This document shows positions 1 to 8,373 of a stretch of 64,000 nucleotides of DNA, in pieces. How positions within the stretch are numbered: position 1 is the stretch's first letter; each line of letters begins with the position of its first letter. Below the pieces are notes generated by a model that was not told the DNA's origin, ran no database searches, and saw nothing but the letters and a program-made list of their open reading frames with translations. Both the position numbers and the translations under genes were made by a program. Origin of the DNA: Hamadaea flava (GTDB lineage: Bacteria > Actinomycetota > Actinomycetes > Mycobacteriales > Micromonosporaceae); NCBI RefSeq assembly GCF_024172085.1, contig NZ_JAMZDZ010000001.1, positions 496,001 to 560,000 on the forward strand, in the 5' to 3' direction.

Positions 1-624
1 CGCGAGGACGCCGGCCACGACCGGCCCGCCCGCGAACGCCGTGCCGACCGAGGCGACCGACCCGATGACGGTGAGCGCCATCGACGCGCCGCCGCCCCAA
101 CTGCAGTCGTGCTCCAGCGCCTTGAGCGTCTTGTCGGCGATCTTGTTGACGTCGTCCCGCGCGGTCTTCCAGACGCTCTGATATGCCTGGACGGCGCCGC
201 GCATCACGTAGACGGCGATGAACTGGCTCTGCACGTTCGCCGGGAACGGCTTGATGAAGTTGGTCGTGAAGTTCTGCGCCGCGCTGCCGGTCCAGCCGTC
301 GACCAGCGTGCTGACGTCCATGTGCTTCAGATCGCCGACCGGCGAGATGGTCTCGCCCTCCTTGTTGGCCTTGGTCGGCGGCAGCAACTGTCCGTCGGAC
401 AGCTCGGTCAGCGCGCCCTTGAGGTCGTCGATGATCGTCTTCACCGACCCGTTGGGATCGGGGAGCTGCGCGAAGGGCTCGAACAGCTGCGGGATCTGGC
501 TCCAGGTCGCCATCTCCGCCCGTTGCTCGGCGTCCAGCACCGTCCCGTTCGCCTGGATCTTCTGCGCCCACTCGTTGCACTTCTGCAGGATCTTGCTCGC
601 CTTGCCCCGGATGTCGTCGCTCAT
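1..624 (-). CDS. ESX/WXG-type secreted protein, partial at left edge
   Basis: The gene runs off the left edge: 208 codons are visible from the ATG at 624 and no stop is reached. A W-T-G turn at residues 111-113 (DGWTGSAAQNF) sits inside a mostly helical protein, the hallmark of WXG100/LXG-type proteins exported by type VII (ESX) secretion. Near residues 185-208 a glycine/alanine-rich hydrophobic stretch begins. The start lies 7 bases after the stop of another small helical gene on the same strand, as expected for ESX partner genes. Whether this is a simple secreted substrate or the N-terminus of a larger effector depends on the missing part. The family call rests on motif and context. Confidence 0.6.
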   Translation of the reverse strand, partial: MSDDIRGKASKILQKCNEWAQKIQANGTVLDAEQRAEMATWSQIPQLFEPFAQLPDPNGSVKTIIDDLKGALTELSDGQLLPPTKANKEGETISPVGDLKHMDVSTLVDGWTGSAAQNFTTNFIKPFPANVQSQFIAVYVMRGAVQAYQSVWKTARDDVNKIADKTLKALEHDCSWGGGASMALTVIGSVASVGTAFAGGPVVAGVLA

Positions 625-631
625 GTCAGCC

Positions 632-1045
632 TCACAGCGCCAGCTTGATGTCGGGGATCGAGACCTTGTTGCCGGACTTGTCCTGCGTGTAGTCGTTGCT
701 CATCAGCTTCCGCAGCTCGGTCCCGGCCGCCTGGTCGGTGCGTGCGTACTCCTGCGCAGCCAGCCGCAGCGCCTCCGCGGTCAGTTCGACGTTGTGCCCA
801 GCCTCCTTCACGCAGCCGGCGATGATGTCGCCCAACTGCGAGATGACCTCCGCGTGCTTGTCACCGCCGCCACCCTCGAAGTCCGCGGGCCGGGTGAAGG
901 CCGCCGCGACGTTGTCCGCCGCGTACTGGACCTTGCCCTGCACGCGATAGAACGCCGCCTGCACCACCGGCATCTCGGCATTGGCCGCGCGCACCAGATC
1001 TTCGAGCCGTGCGCCCAGCAGCTGCCCGCTCAGATAATTCCCCAC
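632..1045 (-). CDS. Small ESX-like helical protein
   Basis: A 137-residue, cysteine-poor, helix-rich protein with no signal peptide, starting VGNYLSGQLLGARLEDLVRA. The GTG at 1045 is chosen because a GGGGAGG ribosome binding site ends 5 bases before it; the longer frame to 1144 has no such site. A glycine-rich loop (FEGGGGDKH) near the middle takes the place where WXG100 proteins have their turn. It is followed after 7 bases by the W-T-G protein, so the two probably form a co-secreted pair, and both would act outside the cell. An equally fair description is conserved hypothetical ESX-locus protein (EspC-like). Confidence 0.6.
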   Translation of the reverse strand: MGNYLSGQLLGARLEDLVRAANAEMPVVQAAFYRVQGKVQYAADNVAAAFTRPADFEGGGGDKHAEVISQLGDIIAGCVKEAGHNVELTAEALRLAAQEYARTDQAAGTELRKLMSNDYTQDKSGNKVSIPDIKLAL

Positions 1046-1209
1046 CGCCACCTCCCCAGGTCCGAAAGCTGGGGAACGCACAGTGTGGGATGTCTTGTGT
1101 GACGGTGAGCCCCCCAGCTGAGGCCATCGTAGGAAGATCGGCACGCCCGATACGTCGCACAGGAAGTGGAAATAGCTCTACAACTTGTGCGGTATATGAA
1201 TGAGGCGGA

Positions 1210-1350
1210 CTACTCCGCTTCGGCGACCCGCTCTAACGCGGGCAGATACGCGCGATACGGCCCGACGTCGAGCCGATGCCGCCTGGCCAGCACCTCCGCG
1301 ATCTGCCCCAGATGGGTGAGGTCGTGCGCGACCCACGCCGCGCTTCGCCA
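1210..1350 (-). pseudogene. Remnant of DinB/DUF664-family protein (C-terminal end)
   Basis: On the minus strand this frame encodes 46 residues ending in a TAG at 1210-1212, with AAWVAHDLTHLGQIAEVLAR followed by RHRLDVGPYRAYLPALERV. The HDLTHLGQI element is the conserved C-terminal metal-binding helix of DinB-like (DUF664) thiol-transferase proteins. No start or N-terminal half exists: similarity stops exactly where the palindrome at 1351 begins. I read it as a truncated gene left by a deletion or element insertion. It also contains a TTA leucine codon, rare here. The rest of 1046-1437 holds no gene I can support. Confidence 0.6.
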
Positions 1351-1411
1351 GGCAGATCAGGGAGATGCATGCTTCCGAGGCCCAAGATCGCAGGCATATC
1401 CCTGATCTGCC
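1351..1411. repeat. Long intergenic palindrome
   Basis: Two 22-base arms (1351-1372 and 1390-1411) are reverse complements with two mismatches, separated by 17 bases; each contains GGCAGATCAGGGA. It sits directly at the broken end of the DinB remnant and downstream of the YesL-like gene, so it may act as a terminator or be a REP-like dispersed element. Confidence 0.7.
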
Positions 1412-1437
1412 GATACAGGCAGGGCTGGGGTGGGCGG

Positions 1438-2049
1438 TCAGGAGTGCAGGGCTGCGACGATGTGGCGGGTGTTGGCCCAGACGACGTACAGCGCCGGCCC
1501 GGCGAGCAGGAACAGCCCGATGGCTGGCTTGGTGACGACTGCGCCGGCCAGTACGCCGAGCACGGCCAGGTTCGCCAGGCTGAGGTACCACTTGCGGACC
1601 GACAGGTAGGCCGCCGCGACGACGAGCCGCCAGGTCAGCCGGGTGTCCAGCGCCAGCAGGGCGGTGGCGGTGACGACGACCAGCACGACGAGCAGGGCCA
1701 GCATCGGGGTGGCCGCGCCGAACGGCGTACCGAGGGCGAGGCGGAAGTCGGTGGCCAGCACGATGACGGCGAACGCCGCCGCCGCACCGACCGCGAGCGA
1801 CCGGCCGAACCGCTTCCGGTAGGACTGCCAGAACGAGCCGCCCGTGAAGGAGCCGAACGCGGCCGCCACCGCCGGGCCGAGCACCGCCGACAGCGCGACG
1901 AAGAACGGCCAGGCGGCCAGCGGCTCCCCGCTGAACGCGAAGGCGGCCAGCAAGGGCAGTGCGGCCGCGACGAGCGCGAGGTTGGTCTTGAGGAACGCGT
2001 ACGCCGTGGCGAAGATCGTGTCGTAGGGCAGGCGTGCGAGCAGTCTCAT
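1438..2049 (-). CDS. DUF624 (YesL-like) membrane protein
   Basis: A 203-residue integral membrane protein with about five hydrophobic segments and almost no soluble domain. The size, the N-terminal pattern (a short basic start and an aromatic segment, LPYDTIFATAYAFLKTN) and position as the last gene of a sugar ABC operon fit the DUF624/YesL family, which is regularly found beside oligosaccharide transporters but has no proven function. It starts 4 bases after the stop of the upstream permease gene, so translation is probably coupled. A role in the same uptake system is inferred from context alone. Confidence 0.7.
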   Translation of the reverse strand: MRLLARLPYDTIFATAYAFLKTNLALVAAALPLLAAFAFSGEPLAAWPFFVALSAVLGPAVAAAFGSFTGGSFWQSYRKRFGRSLAVGAAAAFAVIVLATDFRLALGTPFGAATPMLALLVVLVVVTATALLALDTRLTWRLVVAAAYLSVRKWYLSLANLAVLGVLAGAVVTKPAIGLFLLAGPALYVVWANTRHIVAALHS

Positions 2050-2053
2050 GCCG

Positions 2054-2884
2054 TCACCCCTTCATTCCGGAGGTGGCGATGCCCTGGATGAAGTACCGCT
2101 GGCCGACGAGGAAGATGAGCAGGATCGGCAGCACGGACAGCACGGAGCCGGTCATCATCATCGCGTAGTCGGCGTCGAACTGGCCGACGAACGAGCGCAG
2201 ACCGAGCTGGATGGTCCAGAGGTCGTTGCTGGTCAGGTAGATGAACGGACCCATGTAGTCGTTCCAGGTGTTGACGAACGTGAGCAGGCCGAGGCTCGCG
2301 AGCGCGGGCTTGGACAGTGGCAGGATGATCCGCGCCCAGATCCCGTACTCGGACAGGCCGTCGACCCGGGCCGCCTCGGACAGCTCCTCGGGGATCGTCA
2401 GGTAGTACTGCCGCATCAGGAAGACGCCGAACGCGCCGAACGCCTGAAGCAGGATCAGCGACCAGAACGTGTTCGTCAGGCCGGCCTTCTGCATCATGAT
2501 GTACTGCGGGATCATGTACGCCTGCCACGGCACGGCGATGGTCGCGACGTACGCGAAGAACAGCGCGTCGCGGCCGGGGAAGCGCAACTTGGCGAACCCG
2601 TACGCCGCGAAGCTGCCCGTCAGCACCTGCAGGAAGGTGATGACCGCGCTGAGGAAGACGGTGTTGCGCAGGTAGGTGCCCATCGGGATCTGCGTCCAGA
2701 TGTCGCTGAAGTTCTTCCATCGGAAGTCCTTCGGGATCCACTGCACCGGGATGCTCAGGACCTCGTTGTTGCGCTTGAGCGAGGCGCTGATCATCCAGCA
2801 GAACGGCACGAGGATCGCGACCGCGGCGACGATCAGCACGACGTAGAGCAGTACGCGCCCGGCGAGGCGGAATGGAGACTTCAT
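2054..2884 (-). CDS. Carbohydrate ABC transporter permease (MalG type)
   Basis: A 276-residue inner-membrane permease with six predicted membrane segments. The EAA loop that docks the ATPase is clear: EAARVDG, then ILP (about residues 184-203). The length and the N-terminal segment followed by a long extracytoplasmic loop (SASLKRNNEVLSIP) are typical of the MalG-like partner in CUT1 sugar importers. The ATG overlaps the stop of the other permease by ATGA (2881-2884). No ATPase gene is in the operon, so a shared MsiK-type ATPase encoded elsewhere is likely, as is usual in actinomycetes (inference). The substrate is unknown; the neighbouring DUF2264 enzyme suggests an oligosaccharide. Confidence 0.9.
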   Translation of the reverse strand: MKSPFRLAGRVLLYVVLIVAAVAILVPFCWMISASLKRNNEVLSIPVQWIPKDFRWKNFSDIWTQIPMGTYLRNTVFLSAVITFLQVLTGSFAAYGFAKLRFPGRDALFFAYVATIAVPWQAYMIPQYIMMQKAGLTNTFWSLILLQAFGAFGVFLMRQYYLTIPEELSEAARVDGLSEYGIWARIILPLSKPALASLGLLTFVNTWNDYMGPFIYLTSNDLWTIQLGLRSFVGQFDADYAMMMTGSVLSVLPILLIFLVGQRYFIQGIATSGMKG

Positions 2885-3813
2885 GAGCGCTCCCGGCGGT
2901 TGTTGAACCAGAACTGCGTCAGGGTGAGCACCAACACGAGCGCGAACAACACGAGCGAGATCGCCGAGGCGTACCCGAACTCGCCTTCGACGATGCCCTG
3001 CCGGTAGATCTGCTGGGACAGCACGAGGGTGGCCCGGCCGGGTCCACCGTCGGTCATCACGACGATCAGGTCGAACACCTTGAAGCTCTGCACCGTCAGC
3101 AGGATGAGCACCAGGAAGGTGACCGGCCGCAGACCGGGCAGGGTCACGTTGCGGAACCGCTGCCAGTTGTTGGCGCCGTCCATCTTGGCGGCCTCGTAGT
3201 GCTCGGTCGGGATCGCCTGGAGACCGGCGAGGAACAGGATCATGTAGTAGCCCATGTCGCGCCACACGCTCGTAAGGATCACGGCGGGCATCGCCCAGGT
3301 GGTGCTGGTCGTCCAGCCCGGCGCGTCGTCGATCCCGATGAAGTGCAGGAACTGGTTGACCGGCCCGACCTCGGGGTTGAACAGCATGTTCCACACGATG
3401 GCGACCGCGACCATCGAGGTGATGTACGGGAAGAAGGCGGCGGCCCGGAAGAAGCCGACCCCGGCGATCTTGCGGTTGAGCAGCAGCGCCAGGCCGAGCG
3501 CCGCGAGCACGGTCAGTGGCACGTGCCCGAGCGCGTAGTACGCCGTGTTCCTCAGCGCGATCTTGGTCGACTCGTCGTCGAGCAGGCGCTGGAAGTTCTT
3601 CAGCCCCACCCACTCGGGCGCGTTGTAGGAGTCCCAGTCCATGAAGGACAGCACCAGCGCGGCGATCACCGGGATGAGCGTGAGCACCGCGAAGCCGAGG
3701 AAGTTCGGCAGGATGAAGCTCCAGCCGATGAGCGTGTTCCGCCACCGGCGCCGGGTGCGCCGCGGCGGCGACGGCACGGCGGTTGCCGGCGTCGCGGTGA
3801 GCAGGTCTGCCAT
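2881..3813 (-). CDS. Carbohydrate ABC transporter permease (MalF type)
   Basis: A 310-residue permease. A basic proline-rich N-terminus is followed by six membrane segments, the first beginning NTLIGWSFILPNFLGFAVL. The EAA loop reads EAAKMDG then VTLP (about residues 207-226). It pairs with the MalG-type permease, whose start overlaps its stop. It is separated from the upstream binding-protein gene by about 90 bases containing a very strong hairpin (3841-3894), the classic arrangement that lets the binding protein be made in excess of the membrane subunits. The substrate is not deducible from the permease. Confidence 0.9.
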   Translation of the reverse strand: MADLLTATPATAVPSPPRRTRRRWRNTLIGWSFILPNFLGFAVLTLIPVIAALVLSFMDWDSYNAPEWVGLKNFQRLLDDESTKIALRNTAYYALGHVPLTVLAALGLALLLNRKIAGVGFFRAAAFFPYITSMVAVAIVWNMLFNPEVGPVNQFLHFIGIDDAPGWTTSTTWAMPAVILTSVWRDMGYYMILFLAGLQAIPTEHYEAAKMDGANNWQRFRNVTLPGLRPVTFLVLILLTVQSFKVFDLIVVMTDGGPGRATLVLSQQIYRQGIVEGEFGYASAISLVLFALVLVLTLTQFWFNNRRERS

Positions 3814-3840
3814 AGTCTCTGCCTTCGTCGGTCCTCAGTG

Positions 3841-3894
3841 CTCCCCGGACGGCTCCCGCCCGTGCGAGGCAACGGGCGATAGCCGTCCGGGGAG
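3841..3894 (-). terminator. Bipartite hairpin between binding-protein and permease genes
   Basis: Perfect 14-base outer arms (3841-3854, 3881-3894; CTCCCCGGACGGCT and its complement) enclose a second 7-base stem (3857-3863 with 3872-3878). There is no U-tract, so partial termination or 3'-end protection of the binding-protein message is more likely than full termination, as in malE-malF type operons. Confidence 0.75.
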
Positions 3895-3905
3895 GGTGAA
3901 AGAGG

Positions 3906-5171
3906 TCAGCTGGCCTCGTTCTTGACGCGCTTCTCGATCTCGGCGATGCCCGCGTCGACCGACTTCTCCTTCGTCATGATCAGCCCGTGCTCCTCGTTGA
4001 GGATCGTGTCGATCTTCGAGGTCTTGTCGCTGACCGGCATCTCCAGCACGATCTTGTCGGGCGCGAACGCCTTCTTCGAGGTGTCGTCGGTGGGCATGCC
4101 CTCGAGACCGAAGTACGACGTCCGGATCTCGTCGGTGAGCAGGGCCGGGACGACGCCGATGGCGGCGATCGCCTTGGCGCCCTCGGGACCGGCGGCGAAC
4201 TCGACGAACTTCTGCGCCGCGGCGGCGTGCTTGGCGTTCTTGTTCACCGCGAACGCCGTCGGCGAGCCGAAGGTGGTCACGCCGGACGCACCGGCCGCCT
4301 GGGGCAGCGGCGCGATCGCCCAGTCGGCGTCGGTCGAGCCCTTCTTCTTCTCCGCCATGATCTTGGCGATGTACCAGGTGCCCATCGGCAGCATGGCGGT
4401 CTTCTTGGTCTCGAACATCGACGCGTAGCCGGTCTTCTGCGTCTTGGCCGTGCCGTAGTCGAGGGTGGCGCCCGCCTCCTGGATGCCCAGCGCGTTCTTG
4501 TACTGGTCACCAAAGAACTTGTAGTCCGGCCCGAGCAGGTTGCCGCCGGTCTGCGCGGCCGAGATGGCCTGCACGACCGAACGCCAGGTGTGGTGGTAAG
4601 TGCCGTACACCTTGTTCTGGCCCGCGCCGCCGGTCAGCGCCTTGGCCAGGTCGGCGTACTGGTCCCAGGTCAGATTGGTCGGGTAGGGCTTGCCCGCCGC
4701 GTCGAACAGCTTCTTGTTGTAGTACAGCACCCAGAAGTCCTGGCGGTAGGGCAGCGCGTAGTACTTGTCGCCCTCCTGCTTGAACGCGTCGAGCCCGTTC
4801 AGCTTCGCGCCGTTCTCCGACTTCGCCAGCGACGTGACGTCCTTCAGCTGACCCCGGCCGGCGTACCGGGCGTAGTCGATGACGTTCTTCATCGTGATGA
4901 CGTCGGTGCTGTCGCCACCGGCGAGCATCGTGGTCACCTTGGTCGGGTAGTCGTCGGCCAGGATGTCGACGGGCTTGATGGTGATGTCCGTGTTCGCCTT
5001 CTGGAAGGCGTCGAACAGCGCCTTGAACTCCGGCGTGGAGTCCATGTTCCACACGCTGATGGTCAGCTCGACGGGGCCGCTCTCCGCGCCGTCGTCGTCC
5101 GAGCCGCAGGCCGCGAGCGGCGCGGCGGCGGCCACGGCCGCGCCGAACGCCAGCAACTTTCTTCTGTTCAC
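3906..5171 (-). CDS. Extracellular sugar-binding lipoprotein of ABC importer
   Basis: A 421-residue solute-binding protein of the CUT1 (family 1) type. The N-terminus is MNRRKLLAFGAAVAAAA followed by lipobox LAAC, with the lipidated cysteine at residue 22 and an acidic DDDGAESG linker. The mature part opens with ELTISVWNMDSTPEF, the usual first strand of this fold. The start is GTG with GGAAGG 8 bases upstream; it overlaps the stop of the DUF2264 gene by GTGA. It would capture the substrate outside the membrane and deliver it to the two permeases. A strong hairpin follows the gene. The ligand is unknown. Confidence 0.9.
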   Translation of the reverse strand: MNRRKLLAFGAAVAAAAPLAACGSDDDGAESGPVELTISVWNMDSTPEFKALFDAFQKANTDITIKPVDILADDYPTKVTTMLAGGDSTDVITMKNVIDYARYAGRGQLKDVTSLAKSENGAKLNGLDAFKQEGDKYYALPYRQDFWVLYYNKKLFDAAGKPYPTNLTWDQYADLAKALTGGAGQNKVYGTYHHTWRSVVQAISAAQTGGNLLGPDYKFFGDQYKNALGIQEAGATLDYGTAKTQKTGYASMFETKKTAMLPMGTWYIAKIMAEKKKGSTDADWAIAPLPQAAGASGVTTFGSPTAFAVNKNAKHAAAAQKFVEFAAGPEGAKAIAAIGVVPALLTDEIRTSYFGLEGMPTDDTSKKAFAPDKIVLEMPVSDKTSKIDTILNEEHGLIMTKEKSVDAGIAEIEKRVKNEAS

Positions 5172-7060
5172 GAGGGGTCCTTCCTAGGGAGCGGGAAATC
5201 AAGGGGGGCGGTCGTTCTGGTCAGGTCGGGCCAGGTCACCGTGACGGATGACCCGGATGTTTCGATCCGCGGAGGTTGGGCTCCGCCGTTCAGCGCCAGG
5301 CCCACGAACCTCCAGCCATCCGGCTTCCAGCCGCCCATCTGGTACGCCGAGAGCCACGGTGTGCTGGTGAGCCCGCCGAGCGGAGTGGCGTCCCGGGCTT
5401 GATGGGTGCCGGAGTCTTCGAATCCGCCGAGGTCCACCGCGACGGAGGTGTGCTGGTCACCGGTGACCGGCCAGCCGCCGACACGCAGCGCCACGGCGCG
5501 GTCCCAGCCGGGCGCGCCGTCGGGGTCGACCCGTACGCAGCGGACCTCCCACGCGCCCCGGACGATCGACACGGTCGTGATCAGGGCGGCGTCGAGGACG
5601 GTTCCGGGGCGGCCGGAGCCGTGGTCGGGCACGCTGCGGTCGGGGTCGATCCAGTGCGCGCGAGCGCGGGAGGCCAGCACGGCCGCCCCGTCGACCTCGC
5701 CGGCCGTGAGCGTCTCGAACCCGGTGCGGTGGGTCGCCCGGCCGTCCGCGTCGAGCAGCACGACCGAGTTGTCCAGCGGCGCGTCCCAGCCCGCCTCGTC
5801 CAGCAGCGGAGCCGTCGCCGTCGAGTACGCCATCCGCGCGTACAGGGGCGAGTCGCCGGTCCGGTCGCCGGGGCGGGCGTGGTCGGTGCCGTGGTTGTGG
5901 ACGCGGACGATGCCGTCGGCGTGCGTACCCACCACCGCCCAGCCGGGCGCGGCGGCGACGGTGAGCTGGTCGGCCTGTTCAACGGGCAGCGGCTGCTCCA
6001 CGTCGGTCCACACCGGATGGTCGGCCGGCAGGGCGAGCCCGAGCATGCCCTTGGCCGCCCAGTAGGGCGATCCCGGCCCGGAGTAGCGCTGGGCGATGGG
6101 CCGCCAGGGGTGGTGCCAGCCCAGGGTGAGCAGCCCGTCGTCGTCGGGTGCGCCGTGGTCGGCGAAGTGCTTGACGATCCCGGACGCGGCCCGCCTGATC
6201 AGCCCGGGTGCGAGTGTGGGCGACCCGGCCAGCGCGCCGACCCAGAACGGAGCGGCGGCGGCGAAGCGGTAGGTCAGGCTGCGGCCCTGGATCAGCGGCG
6301 AGCCGTCGGCGCCGACGAGGCGCACCGCGTCGAGGAGGAAGCGGTCCAGCCGTTCGGCGTACGCCGGCAGCCGCGGAGCGGCGAGCTGTTCCGCACCGGT
6401 CATCCGGCTCCAGAGGATCGGATACAGGTGCAGCGCCCACCCGGCGTAGTGGTCGTAGTTGCGCGATACGCCGTCGCAGTACCAGCCGCCCGCGCGGGCG
6501 AAGGACTCGTGCGTGGCCAGGTCGGCTTCCATGTCGTCCAGCGACCACGGGCCGCCGACGGAGGCGAGGAACTGCTCGACGACGATCCGGAACCACACCC
6601 AGTTCGACCGGGGGTAGTCCTGGTCGCCGACGACCTCGGCGAGATAGGCCACGACCCGTTCCTGCACACCCGCGTCGAGGGCGTCCCACAGCCACGGCCG
6701 CGTCACGTCGAGGATCAATGCGATCGACGCTGCCTCGACTTTGGCCTGACCGTGTTCGCTCGGCCGGACCCAACGCTCGGGGGACGTGGGATCCGTGCCC
6801 GTGGCGATGCCTTGTGCGTACCAGTCGAGGAGCTGGAGCGGGTCCTCGCCACGCTCCCCCGCGATCCGGAAGCCCGCGAGCAGCAGGGTCCGGGCGAAGC
6901 CCTCCAGGCCGTCCACATCGGTGCCGTAGCCGCCGGGCGCGCCCGGCGGCGTGATGCGCGCGTGGCTGGGCGAGGCGTGGCGGCGGGCCGCCAGCAGCAT
7001 GCGATCGGCCAGCGTGGTCCAGTCGTCGCGCGTCCAGCCGGTGATGGGCGAGATCGTCAC
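5168..7060 (-). CDS. DUF2264 domain protein, probable polysaccharide-active enzyme
   Basis: A 630-residue protein without signal peptide. The N-terminal part (to about residue 370) has the DUF2264 pattern: SNWVWFRIVVEQFL, GGWYCDG then NYDHYAGWALHLYP, and LIQGRSLTYRF, an alpha/alpha-barrel-like fold rich in aromatic residues. The C-terminal part is beta-rich. DUF2264 proteins resemble heparinase/lyase-type enzymes and travel with sugar transporters, but the reaction is unproven. It lies between the dehydrogenase and the binding-protein gene with 4-base overlaps on both sides, so it probably acts in the cytoplasm on the imported oligosaccharide. The start is GTG. Confidence 0.75.
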   Translation of the reverse strand: MTISPITGWTRDDWTTLADRMLLAARRHASPSHARITPPGAPGGYGTDVDGLEGFARTLLLAGFRIAGERGEDPLQLLDWYAQGIATGTDPTSPERWVRPSEHGQAKVEAASIALILDVTRPWLWDALDAGVQERVVAYLAEVVGDQDYPRSNWVWFRIVVEQFLASVGGPWSLDDMEADLATHESFARAGGWYCDGVSRNYDHYAGWALHLYPILWSRMTGAEQLAAPRLPAYAERLDRFLLDAVRLVGADGSPLIQGRSLTYRFAAAAPFWVGALAGSPTLAPGLIRRAASGIVKHFADHGAPDDDGLLTLGWHHPWRPIAQRYSGPGSPYWAAKGMLGLALPADHPVWTDVEQPLPVEQADQLTVAAAPGWAVVGTHADGIVRVHNHGTDHARPGDRTGDSPLYARMAYSTATAPLLDEAGWDAPLDNSVVLLDADGRATHRTGFETLTAGEVDGAAVLASRARAHWIDPDRSVPDHGSGRPGTVLDAALITTVSIVRGAWEVRCVRVDPDGAPGWDRAVALRVGGWPVTGDQHTSVAVDLGGFEDSGTHQARDATPLGGLTSTPWLSAYQMGGWKPDGWRFVGLALNGGAQPPRIETSGSSVTVTWPDLTRTTAPLDFPLPRKDPS

Positions 7061-8067
7061 GCGCTCACCTCCAGCACCTCGCTGGTGACGGCGTCGATCG
7101 GCGGCACACCGGCGATGAATCGTTCCAATTCGGAGAGTGCCTGAGCGCTCATCCGGCGCGTCTCGGAGCCGAGCGAACCGGCGATATGCGGGGTGATCAT
7201 CACGTTGGGCAGCTGGTAGAGCAGTGAATCCTCGGGCAGCGGCTCAGGCTCGGTGACGTCGAGAACGGCGTTGAGGCGGCCGGTCGCGCATTCGCGCTCC
7301 AGCGCCACGTGGTCGATGACCCCGCCGCGGGCGGTGTTGATGACCGTGGCCCCGTCGGGCAGCAGCGCGAGTTCCCGTACGCCGATCGCGTTGCGGGTCT
7401 GCGGCAGCTCCGGCAGATGCAGCGACAGGATCTCCGACCGCGTCAGCAGCTCGTCGAGGTCGACCAGCCGGCCGCCGGCGGCCGCCACCGAGGCGGCGTC
7501 GGCGTAGGGGTCGGTGACCAGGACTTCGGCGGTGTCGAGGGTCTGCAGGCGCTCGACGACACGGCGGCCGATCCGGGAGAACCCCAGTACGCCGATCGTG
7601 CGCCCGAAGTTGGACAGGTCCTCACGGGCGGCGACGCTGTACCAGTCCGCGCGGTTCGCCCGCGCCTCGGCGGCGAGCAGATGCGCCTTCTTCCCCGCGA
7701 AGATGATGGCGGCCAGGGTGAACTCGGCGACCGGGGTGGCATTGGCCTCCGCCCCGCTGGTCACCAGGATTCCCCGATTCCACACCTCGTCGGAGACCAG
7801 GCTGCGGACGCTGCCGGCGCAGTGCAGGACCGCGCGTAGTTTCGGCGCGGAGTCCAGGCGGTCGGCGGTGAGCGTGGGGCAGCCCCACGAGGTGAGCAGC
7901 ACCTCCGTCTCGGCCAGGCGGGCGCGGGTGTGCGGCGCGTCGAGGTCGTCCGACCAGATCGGATCGCCGAGGTCGGCAAGCGACCTCAGCCGCCGCATCT
8001 CCGCCGGGCCGAACTGGAGCCGGAAACTGTCGGGCCGCATCACGAGCAGTGCCTGCGGACGGTGCAT
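7057..8067 (-). CDS. D-isomer-specific 2-hydroxyacid dehydrogenase
   Basis: A 336-residue NAD-dependent oxidoreductase of the phosphoglycerate/glyoxylate reductase superfamily. The Rossmann motif is GVLGFSRIGRRV; the catalytic arginine is in NTARGG, the glutamate in DVTEPEPLP, and the histidine in TPHIAGS. It is the first gene of the transporter operon and overlaps the DUF2264 gene by GTGA. Its upstream region carries three GTTCGTT repeats (8104-8130) that overlap the likely promoter. In this setting it probably reduces or oxidises a hydroxyacid formed during breakdown of the imported sugar; the substrate cannot be read from sequence. Confidence 0.88.
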   Translation of the reverse strand: MHRPQALLVMRPDSFRLQFGPAEMRRLRSLADLGDPIWSDDLDAPHTRARLAETEVLLTSWGCPTLTADRLDSAPKLRAVLHCAGSVRSLVSDEVWNRGILVTSGAEANATPVAEFTLAAIIFAGKKAHLLAAEARANRADWYSVAAREDLSNFGRTIGVLGFSRIGRRVVERLQTLDTAEVLVTDPYADAASVAAAGGRLVDLDELLTRSEILSLHLPELPQTRNAIGVRELALLPDGATVINTARGGVIDHVALERECATGRLNAVLDVTEPEPLPEDSLLYQLPNVMITPHIAGSLGSETRRMSAQALSELERFIAGVPPIDAVTSEVLEVSA

Positions 8068-8103
8068 GCGATCGGGCCTTCCGGTGGTCCCCTGAGAGTG
8101 GGG

Positions 8104-8130
8104 GTTCGTTTGTGTTCGTTTTTGTTCGTT
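8104..8130 (-). promoter_or_regulatory. Three GTTCGTT direct repeats at exact 10-base spacing
   Basis: GTTCGTT occurs at 8104, 8114 and 8124, on one face of the helix, 37 bases upstream of the dehydrogenase ATG. On the minus strand a TTGACT (8152-8147) stands 17 bases before the first repeat, so the repeats would cover the -10 region. This is the expected form of a repressor site for the divergent DeoR/LacI-type regulator (inference). Confidence 0.65.
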
Positions 8131-8228
8131 CGATCGGGTGACAGGGAGTCAATCGCATGGAGAACTGCACCACAAGGGTTCGTTACCAGTCTGTAACACG
8201 ATATGACTCGGAACTGGCCGCACTTTTG

Positions 8229-8280
8229 TGATCGAATCTGATCGGTTCTGACCGAAACCTGATCACCACCTGATCACCGA
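8229..8280 (+). promoter_or_regulatory. Five phased TGATC-like repeats upstream of the regulator
   Basis: TGATC or TGACC begins at 8229, 8239, 8249, 8260 and 8271, a 10-11 base period, about 95 bases before the regulator start. It differs in sequence from the GTTCGTT array nearby. It could be an autoregulatory site or bind another factor. Confidence 0.5.
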
Positions 8281-8373
8281 GGGGGTTCCCGTGCCGTCGA
8301 CACCGAGGCGCACAATCGAGCTCCCGACCGCGCTCTCCCCCATCGCGGACCCGTCGACCCTGGAGGCGCAGCA

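Noticed and set aside
1276-3007. Long plus-strand frames opposite the YesL-like and permease genes
   Set aside because: Composition is Arg/Gly/Asp-rich without motifs, and they mirror the codon structure of clear minus-strand membrane proteins. They are antisense shadows of GC-rich genes.
3841-3894. Riboswitch between binding-protein and permease genes
   Set aside because: The element is a simple nested hairpin without conserved loops of a known riboswitch and lies inside an operon after a gene end.
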